From: Owenia fusiformis
Lineage: Eukaryota > Annelida > Polychaeta > Sabellida > Oweniidae
Reading direction: 5' to 3'
Length of the DNA: 64,000 nt
Assembly: GCA_903813345.2 (NCBI GenBank)
Contig: CAIIXF020000008.1
Coordinates: 20,444,822 to 20,508,821 of the forward strand
The notes under the pieces were generated by a model. That model was given only the letters and a program-made list of their open reading frames with translations, was not told the DNA's origin and did not search any database. The position numbers and the translations under genes are program-made. Below are positions 56,501-64,000 of the stretch, piece after piece (within the stretch, counting starts at the first letter, position 1; the number at the start of each line of letters is the position of its first letter).

Positions 56501-59500
56501 AAATAACGTGTTCAAATATCTTTTTTAAAGATGGTGTTAAAAATAAGGTAAATATGCTTTTTACCTCTTGTTGAATGCTTTTTTATGTACAAAAGTGGTG
56601 ATGTGGTGTTTATGCTGTATCTGGAAAGTTCAGAACTTCAATAGTTCTAGGTTTATTCAAGATAAAATAACACCAATTGTTCAAATCAAGATCCTAATAA
56701 TTGTTTAATGAACAATTTAAGCAAAAACAATAGGGACATCTTTCTTAAAGCCAGGTTGCTTACGTTGTTTTTAAATAAGGCCAACTGAGTTCAATTTCAG
56801 TACACACGATTTTTTCTAAGAAACCCTACAGAATTGCAAAGTTTGCAATGGAGGAATCCAGGGAATAGGATTCAAACTGCCTATACGGTCAAACTCGGCA
56901 AAAGTCGTTTATAAATGATCATACTCCAGAGTTTCCATGTCATATAAATAGGATTTATTTCAAATATCAAATCATTATATCAACTATAACCTAGTCTAAT
57001 TCGACGAAAACTAAAAATATCGAAATCGACACTTCCCCTCCGCCATCTTTGATGCGATGGTGAAAGCCGTTCCCTTTGCTTGATCGAGACCAGTGATGTT
57101 CCTCAAATGAATCTTTTAAAACCTACATCACAGTTTTTCCTTCGCATCGTTAATATATGACAACGTACATCTAATATGTACACCCATATATTTTGTCACT
57201 GTACGTTGTCGATGGTTAGGCGTGTCATCGGTCAATATCAATAAACTACCCAATCTTGACAACGGACATATCCTTTATTGTAGCAACTGGGATTCAGAAC
57301 CTAACAATGCCAAGGGAACAGAACACTGTGCTGACATCTTAAAGGATGGGAAATACAACGATCTCACTTGTGCTAGATCTAGGGGATACATCTGTAAATA
57401 TGACACTACAGGTAAAGGCGTACATTTACCGGCAATAACTATATGCCGTCGAATCTTGAATTCCAATTTCCAAAAACATCCATGGTAAAGTAACGATTTT
57501 GGAGAATGAAGAAATTACTAAAGAATTTGCATAATGGGGCCAAGGCATTTTCATCCTTCGTATTAGGTGGGATATGCGCTGATGAATGGGAGTCCTATGG
57601 TACTTCTTGCTATTACTTCAGTACGAGGAGTGGTAGTACAATGAAGAGCTGGGATGAGGCTAAGACAGCATGCAGGAACATGCAATCAACATCTGACCTA
57701 GTATGGATCAACTCCCAAAGTGAGATGGTAAATATGTTGATTTTACCCCAAAGGGCACAAAAGGGTGTGTCGGTTGCCTTGCGTTACCGGGACTTCTGTT
57801 TAGCAACATGCATATTTCTTGTTTCATTAGCGGCTAATGGCTTCAACCAAGAACGTCTATCGAGATCTATAGGCGTCTTGCTTCAACTTACTTTGCTACC
57901 GGAATTTTATAAACCTATAACCCTACGACGGAGCCAAACAAATTAGACCATTGCATGTATTTGTTTAAGTTATGGTTCAAACAAAAGATCAGTGACCTCT
58001 TCAGAATACGTAATGGCCCATCGTGGTGGACTGGCCTCAACAATTTACCAAATGGCGATAAGGTGAACTGGAAGTGGAACAGTGATTCCAATCTCGCAGA
58101 CATGTCTTTGATGTAAGCCCATCTATGCAATTATAGAGAAGCTATTCGATGTAGAGTGTGAACGATAATGACATTATAATCTCATATTATAAATAGAGGT
58201 TATTCAATGGGAGGGATGGGATATGAATTTTATTTCGAGGGAAAATATGATATTGACCAAGGAAAATATCATATTGGCCGAGGGCGACTGCCCAATATGA
58301 TACATGTATTTTCCGAGGCAAATATTTTCTCGAGGAAAAAATTCATAATCCATCACGATCATCAATAACCTATATTTATTCTATGATATATTTCTGAAAC
58401 TTGTTTAGTCCGTCGTTACCTAATGCTGTTGACATAAAATGAAATGAAATTCTCTGATAGATCTGATACTGGATTTGGCTGAAACGGGATCTGATCTACG
58501 GGTTTTTTTGAATATCAGTTTTATTCCCAGTTTATTTAATTCCCAGGGAAAACATGTTATTATGGAATAATTGGACGTATTCTAATAATGAAGTGATGAA
58601 TAAATGGTAAACAATATTTTTACCAATGTCTAGAGCATTGAATACCTGAAGAACTCATCCAGAGACATTGCGCCCTGGATGGCACTATTTTTTCAAGTCT
58701 ATATCTTTTTCAGTGAATGGGACAAGGAACCTAATAATTACGGCGCCAGAGAGTACTGTGGTTTACTTTTGAATGATGGCACATCATTTAAAGACGTACA
58801 ATGCTCATCAGAGAGATCATATATTTGCCAAGGTAAATACAATTCACACCCTATACGGTTCTAGTCAAGAGAACTTATACACAGATCCCAACCTGGCTAC
58901 AAAGACGTGACGTCTTTATAACAAAATGGATGAACTTCTGTCAGAGTAAATATTTATTTTCATCAATTTCAATCATTTTACACATATGTTAATAGTAACA
59001 TCCGGATACTGAAAAGCTATTCAGTCACGAGCAAATACATCCAGCAGCTCCAAAAATCGAGAGAGAATTCCTCATTTCAGCAACCAGGACGTTGTCTGGT
59101 GAATTTCATAACGTCTTTGTTTGTTGGTTGCGTTGTGAAAAAGCCTATAAACGTCATGGTTACCAAAACGAGGTGTTTCTCACTCGATGGAGCCCTTGGA
59201 TGTATATACTCGTGACGAACTCATATAATATTTTAAAAGTTTTTTTTATACTCTTACAGCTCCAGTAGGGAGTGGTTGCGTCGCAGGCTGGGATGCTGGC
59301 GCTGGGAAATGCTTCCAATTAAATACAGAATTAAGACTTTCGTGGACTGATGCAAGACAGGCGTGTATGCAATACCAAGGTGGGGATCTTCTTGCACTAG
59401 ACTCCCCACAAGACGCAGTAAGTCTTAGTCATCCAGGCTTAGTCAAGTCACCTAGGCTTAGTCATGTGTAATTGATTGAGCAATAGGATGAATAAAGGAT

Positions 59501-61426
59501 AGTTGAACTCACATTATAGTGCTATAGACCTCAAAATGCGCTAATGACATTCGGCGATGTCCAGCTCATTTTTTTTTGACATTCCAACAAGCAACAAGAA
59601 TTCCAATAAGAATGATAGCTTAAAACATAATTTCGAGTTAAACCTAATTCATTTTTATTTATTCAGGCAGTAATAGCCACACTGGTGCAAAGGAAGGATG
59701 ATCGTTTCTGGACATCCCTCAATGACCGCGATCAAACCGATAGATGTCACCCCTGGGTTTGGGCAGATGGATCTAAAGCAGATAAAAAGCTTATGTAGGC
59801 CAACATTAATGTTAAAAACATGTTTTCATCTTCCTTTATAGAATTTGCAAAACGCGTAAGCGAGGTTTTGTCGTTGTAGCAGATTTTAAAGAATTGCCCT
59901 GAATATTTAAACAGTGTAGGATGTATATGAGAGGTATTATCAAAATTGATTCTATATCTCCATTTTTATCGACCATTTTCCTGATGAGTCTCAATGTAAT
60001 AACTAATTCACATTTTCTTTAGTACTTGGGACGAGGAACCAAATAATTACAATGGCCTGCAGAACTGTGGCCAGATTTGGAAGAATGGAGTTTTTGATAA
60101 TTCGGGATGTTCTAATATAAAACCATATGTATGTGAATACGATGGTAAGTATCATTATTTTATACATTTGTAATAAAACCATGTGTATGTGAATACCATA
60201 GTGGGTATGAGTATATTTGTAATAAAACCATATGTATGTTAATACGATGATGAGTATGATTATTACATATATTTGTAACAAAACCATATGTATGTGAATA
60301 TGATCGATGGTGAGTATGATTATTACATATATTTGTAATAAAACCATATGTATGTGAATACGATGGTGGTTATGATTATTAAATACATTTGTAAGAAAAC
60401 CATATGTATGTGAATATACGATAGTGGGTACGAGTATATTTGTAATAAAACCATATGTATGTTAATACGATGATGAGTATGATTATTACATATATTTGTA
60501 ACAAAACCATATGTATGTGAATATGATGGTGAGTATGTAATAAAACCATGTATGTGAATACGATGTTGGTTATGATTATTACATACATTTGTAAGAAAAC
60601 CATATGTATCTGAACATACGATAGTGGGTATGAGTATATTTGTAATAAAACCATATTTATCAGTGTTAATACGATGATGAGTATGATTATTACATATATT
60701 TGTAACAAAACCATATGTATGTGAATACGATGGTGAATATGATTATTACATATATTTGTAATAAAACCATATGTATGTGACTACGATGGTGGTTATGATT
60801 ATTACATATATTCGTAAAAAAACCACATGTATGTGAATACGATGTTGGTTATGATTATTACATACATTTGTAAGAAAACCATATGTATCTGAACATACGA
60901 TAGTGGGTATGAGTATATTTGTAATAAAACCATATTTATCAGTGTTAATACGATGATGAGTATGATTATTACATATATTTGTAACAAAACCATATGTATG
61001 TGAATACGATGGTGAATATGATTATTACATATATTTGTAATAAAACCATATGTATGTGACTACGATGGTGGTTATGATTATTACATATATTCGTAAAAAA
61101 ACCACATGTATGTGAATACGATGGTGGTTATGATTATTACATATGTTTGTAACAAAACCATATGTATGTGAATACGATGTTGGTTATGATTATTACATAT
61201 ATTCGTAATAAAACCACATGTATGTGAATACGATGGTGGTTATGATTATAACGTATATTCGTAATAAAGTATGTGAAAACGATGGTGGGTATGATTATTA
61301 CATATATTCGTAATAAAACCACATGTATGTGAATACGATGGTGGTTATGATTATTACGTATATTCGTTATAAATTTTCTTTATTTTTGCAGTTCAATCCA
61401 CAAAAATTCAGATGATGGTAAAATGA
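53530..61426 (+). CDS. Secreted protein with three C-type lectin domains, 11 exons
   Basis: Exons: 53530-53581, 54271-54428, 54700-54845, 57284-57411, 57567-57727, 57988-58112, 58714-58832, 59260-59417, 59667-59794, 60023-60144, 61392-61426. They total 1,332 bp, or 443 residues. Exon 1 gives a signal peptide (SIWILMGCFLC). Each lectin domain uses three exons with the same phases (1, 0, 2, 1), so the domains arose by tandem duplication. Domain 1 (about 20-160) has CETGW, WTGLN, WRWGDG, EPN at 124-126 and YNDLTC. Domain 2 (about 165-296) has WTGLNN, EPN at 262-264 and YICQ. Domain 3 (about 300-432) has WTSLND, EPN at 397-399 and YVCEYD. EPN is the mannose-type calcium-site motif, but the partner ND pair survives clearly only in domain 1. 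There is no membrane segment. The exon 6 acceptor (AAAAG/ATC) lacks a good pyrimidine tract; the other splice sites are mostly standard. It is likely a secreted recognition lectin. Confidence 0.87.
54579..54685. repeat. 53-bp tandem duplication ahead of CTLD exon 3
   Basis: The unit CTTAAAACGTTCAGATACAT...AACAGTA occurs at 54579 and again at 54632, with the second copy ending just before the acceptor at 54698-54699. It is intronic. Confidence 0.7.
55113..55498. repeat. Foldback repeat in CTLD intron 3
   Basis: ACCAATCAACATACTTTTTC and the next 80 bp (ATGTTGACC, ATTTTCACCAAAAATGCAA) pair with the inverted sequence at about 55,410-55,498. The family is related to that at 8030-8320. Confidence 0.65.
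55964..57225. mobile_element. 1.26-kb MITE in CTLD intron 3
   Basis: Inverted ends: CACGCCTATTAACCATCGAC...GTACAGTGACAAAATATA on the left, and the complement of CACGCCTAACCATCGACAAC on the right. The right end stops 58 bp before the acceptor-defined exon 4 (57284). A partial second copy lies at 40513-44925. It encodes no transposase. Confidence 0.75.
58189..58380. repeat. Inverted-repeat element in CTLD intron 6
   Basis: ATAAATAGAGGTTATTCAAT at the left pairs with ATCAATAACCTATATTTAT at the right; nested inside are CGAGGAAAATAT-type words around a GGCCGAGGGCGACTGCCC centre. It is a short MITE. Confidence 0.6.
60145..61375. repeat. Minisatellite seeded by the CTLD exon 10 donor junction
   Basis: About 22 monomers of 51-58 bp, each with a version of AAAACCATATGTATGTGAAT, ACGATG and GTGAGTATGATTATTACATA. 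The first 26 bases of that core, at 60340-60365, are identical to the last 26 bases of exon 10 (60119-60144). The donor GTAAGTAT continues as GTGAGTAT in the repeats. A block of about 281 bp (from 60560) is repeated at 60841, so there is a higher-order unit. Open frames here on the minus strand are artefacts of the repeat. Confidence 0.92.
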
Positions 61427-61643
61427 TTATTTCTGAAAGTGTTAAAGATAAAATATGCACGTATTATTATTATTTTTGCTTGTCATCGTCATGATCTGTA
61501 TACTGCGTGCATCATGAAAAATTTCCAAATTTTCTCTGCTTGAGACATCACTGCTGAAAACACAGTATCACTTATATCATACAATTTGTACCCTTCAAAT
61601 GGTCTTAGCACAATTTTCATCAATTAAAACAAGTACTTTTCTG

Positions 61644-62093
61644 TAGGAAGAGCTAGACATTTCTCCCTTGGATAATACTGGCACAATATGTCTCAAAACC
61701 TGTCATTTAAGCCATGCATGACTGTCAAGTACAGCCCAGGCTGATTCTTCAGGTGGGCGGAGGACATGTTCAGTAAACCTTTAAATTGAGTAAATAAACT
61801 GGATCATTTTCCATCAACTGTAACTTTTTTGTTTGTTTGTCTTGTATTATCTTCAATACTTCAGAAAATTTAAAAAACAATTCATTGTCAACAGCTTTCG
61901 TAAATATGAATATGCATGATCAACATTTTATTACTGAACATGTCCTCCGCCCACCTGAACAATCAGTCTGAGCTGTACTTGACAGTCATGCTTGGCTTAA
62001 ATGATAGGTTTGAGACATATTGTACCCGTTTTGAAAAAAGTGGAGGTTAGTTAAGGCATATTATCCAAGGGAGACATGTCTAGCTCCTCCTAG
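61644..62093. mobile_element. 450-bp inverted-repeat element
   Basis: TAGGAAGAGCTAGACAT and CTCCCTTGGATAATA at the left return inverted as TTATCCAAGGGAGACATGTC and TAGCTCCTCCTA at the right. GTGGGCGGAGGACATGTTCA is also mirrored nearer the centre. It lies in the 3' flank of the CTLD gene and directly before the LINE. An AATAAA word at about 61,793 inside it could serve as a poly(A) signal. Confidence 0.7.
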
Positions 62094-62096
62094 GTA

Positions 62097-64000
62097 TAAC
62101 TACACATGGACATTGTGTTGAGACTATTCGAAGGGCATATGGTTCGTTCACATGCCATAAATACAATGGTAGTAGTACTGTTGACTATTGCCTTGCAAAA
62201 CAGTCAATTATGAATAGAATAAGATTATTTAAGGTTCATGATAGTTTAAGCTCTTTATCAGATCATTGCATGATTTCCATGTTACTTAAAGTAGAAAATT
62301 GTCATAAGAATCCTATCTGCACCAAAAAAAATCATGTAAGTTCGAAGGCAAATTCATTCAAATGGGATAACTTATCCCCATCTGTCTTTCGTGAAACTCT
62401 TCAAACAGCGCCGATCGCAGCTAAATTAAAGCAATTGGATGGGCTTATTGAGCACTGCTCACAAAACAGGGTAAATGAAAGTATGAATAAATTAAATGAT
62501 TTACTTATTACAACAGCGACATTATCTCTAAAGAAGAGAAAAAAATCACGACCTAATAAAAGGAATAACAAAGCGTGGTTTAACGTTTCTTGTTCCGTTC
62601 TGAATAAGCGCGTTAGACGATTGGGTTTGCAACTGGTGAAATCACCGAACAACGAACAAGCTCGAAAATCCTATTTCCATGTACTAAAACAATATAGAAA
62701 ATTATGTAAGTCAAGCAATAAACGATTCAAAAACAGTCTAATATTGAAACTTGAAGACTTTGAAGAAAATAACCCCTCTGAATATTGGAAGCTTCTCAGT
62801 AGCCTCAGAAAAGACAGCAATTCATTTAACCCCTCTAATGATATAGAGGCATCTGAATGGAAAAATCATTTTTCTAAATTATTTTCAAATAACAGTAATG
62901 ATGACAACGATATTTTAAATAGATTGAAAAAACTAGAAAACGAGCCTAATTTTGACGAACTTAGTTACAAGATAACATATGAAGAGATCAATATGGTAGT
63001 AAACCAACTAAAAAATAAAAAAGCTGCGGGTAAAAGTGGAATATCTAATGAATGGGTAAAGGCAGGAAGGCAAATTTTAATTCCTCGCATTTGCAAGATA
63101 TTCAATGAAATATTATGTAATAACCAATACCCAGTATCGTGGAATGAATCCTATATTGTACCAATTTACAAGAAAAATGACCCTCGAGTACCAGGTAACT
63201 ATCGTGGCATATTTATTTCGGAATGCTTATCGAAAATTTTCTCCAATGTGCTATATAATCGCCTTTATGCATTTGTCAAATCAAATAATATTATTTCACA
63301 AAACCAGGCAGGTTTTATGAAGAAAGCAAGAACGACCGACCATATATTTATAATTCGGTCTCTTATTGACAAACATGTTCATCAAAATAAAAGTAATTTT
63401 TATGCCTGCTTTGTGGACCTAAAGAAGGCATTTGATTCGATATGGCACACAGGCCTTATGTATAAGTTACAAAAGTCAGGAATCAAAGGGCACTTCTACA
63501 AAATCATTAAAACCATGTATGAAAATGCCACGGCGTGTGTAAAACTTAATCATTCCACTTATACGGAATCGTTTTCATGTGATAGGGGTGTAAAACAAGG
63601 AGACTCGCTCAGTCCATTATTATTTAACATATATATAAATGATATTATAAAAAAGTTTGATAATGTTGGGGAATCTCCGTTCCTTGAAACTCAACATGTT
63701 AGCAGTTTGCTATTTGCAGACGATCTAGTCATATTTGATACTAGTAAAGAAGGAATGCAGCTAAAACTGAACACTCTTGAATCCTTCTGTGATGACTGGA
63801 AACTTGAAATTAACATTGACAAAACAAAAATTATGAAATTCTGGAAATGTGGCAAAGTTTGTCAAGAACGATTTCAAATAAATGGTAAGAATATACAAAA
63901 TGTTCAAAGGTATACATATTTGGGAATTGTCTTAAGTGCTTCGGGATCTTTTAAACCGGCCCAACAAAACATAAAAGAAAAAGCAAATAAAGCCATGTTT
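62097..64000 (+). CDS. LINE: end of endonuclease plus reverse transcriptase, partial
   Basis: An open frame of more than 630 codons with no stop to the end of the window. It begins inside the AP endonuclease (TCHKYNGSSTVDYCLA, SLSSLSDHCMISM), so the 5' part is missing, probably truncated at about 62,097 next to the MITE. Downstream come a lysine-rich linker, the IYKKNDPRVPGNYRGI and FVDLKKAFDSIWH motifs, GVKQGDSLSPLLFNIYINDI and the catalytic LFADDLVIF, then YTYLGIVLSASGSF. This is an APE-type non-LTR retrotransposon, different from the PHD-containing LINE at 41 kb. The clade is uncertain (possibly I/Ingi/Nimb-like). The uninterrupted frame suggests a recent insertion. Confidence 0.88.

Noticed and set aside
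57991-58002. Alternative acceptors for CTLD exon 6 at the CAG words (57992 and 58004)
   Set aside because: After either AG the phase demanded by exon 5 gives an immediate stop (TGA, or TAA two codons on). The AAAAG/ATC acceptor at 57988 keeps the frame and gives a continuous lectin domain.
60003-60993. Minus-strand frames of 60-114 codons rich in Ile, Tyr and His
   Set aside because: They are reverse translations of the CTLD minisatellite and of exon 10 itself; they have no domain and the two longest share the same repeat.

Overview
This is a window of nuclear DNA from an animal. It is AT-rich, its genes have GT-AG introns with split codons, and interspersed repeats take up a large share. 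The gene and repeat content fits a marine invertebrate, perhaps a lophotrochozoan such as a mollusc: tandem intronless beta-1,3-glycosyltransferases, a multi-C-type-lectin secreted protein, a LINE with a PHD-like finger and a 2A-like motif, a Gypsy element with a SCAN-like Gag, and a GACGGACGG-type tract. The species cannot be fixed from the sequence. There is no operon structure, CRISPR array or recognisable RNA gene.

Layout. 0.47-4.93 kb: two nested long-terminal-inverted-repeat (foldback) elements of one family, the outer one with a 9-bp target duplication. 5.08-19.2 kb: a plus-strand cluster of GT31 (beta-1,3-galactosyltransferase-like) genes, with three intact single-exon copies (5.1, 11.6 and 15.3 kb) and one broken fragment (19.0 kb). 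The second and third copies lie on a segmental tandem duplication whose junction is at about 13,340. 19.2-29.6 kb: gene-poor DNA with a foldback element, a 162-bp satellite, a TTAA-flanked MITE inside that satellite, and a hAT-like element inside a short tandem array. 29.6-40.4 kb, minus strand: a complete 12-exon gene for ERLEC1 (XTP3-B), an ER lectin with two MRH domains, reconstructed exon by exon (476 residues). Its introns hold several MITEs and two related minisatellites. 40.5-50.3 kb: a block of nested transposons directly upstream of ERLEC1. It consists of a MITE split by a CR1/Jockey-type LINE with a 2A-like motif, then a Gypsy-type LTR element (5,421 bp) that has lost RT and RNase H but has two indistinguishable LTRs and an open gag-protease-partial integrase frame. 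53.5-61.4 kb, plus strand: a complete 11-exon gene for a secreted protein with a signal peptide and three EPN-type C-type lectin domains (443 residues). 62.1-64.0 kb: a 5'-truncated LINE that runs off the window.

The host genes are unrelated in pathway, but all three act in or through the secretory route: Golgi glycosyltransferases, an ER quality-control lectin and a secreted lectin. The most unusual signal is at the exon-intron junctions. The minisatellite after the last CTLD exon repeats the end of that exon together with its splice donor about twenty times. A second minisatellite in ERLEC1 repeats the donor-side sequence of exon 4. Other notable signals are a possible gene-conversion tract between GT31 copies, two MITE insertions whose target duplications are confirmed to the base by the periodicity of the satellites they interrupted, and the apparently recent LTR element that lacks its own reverse transcriptase.
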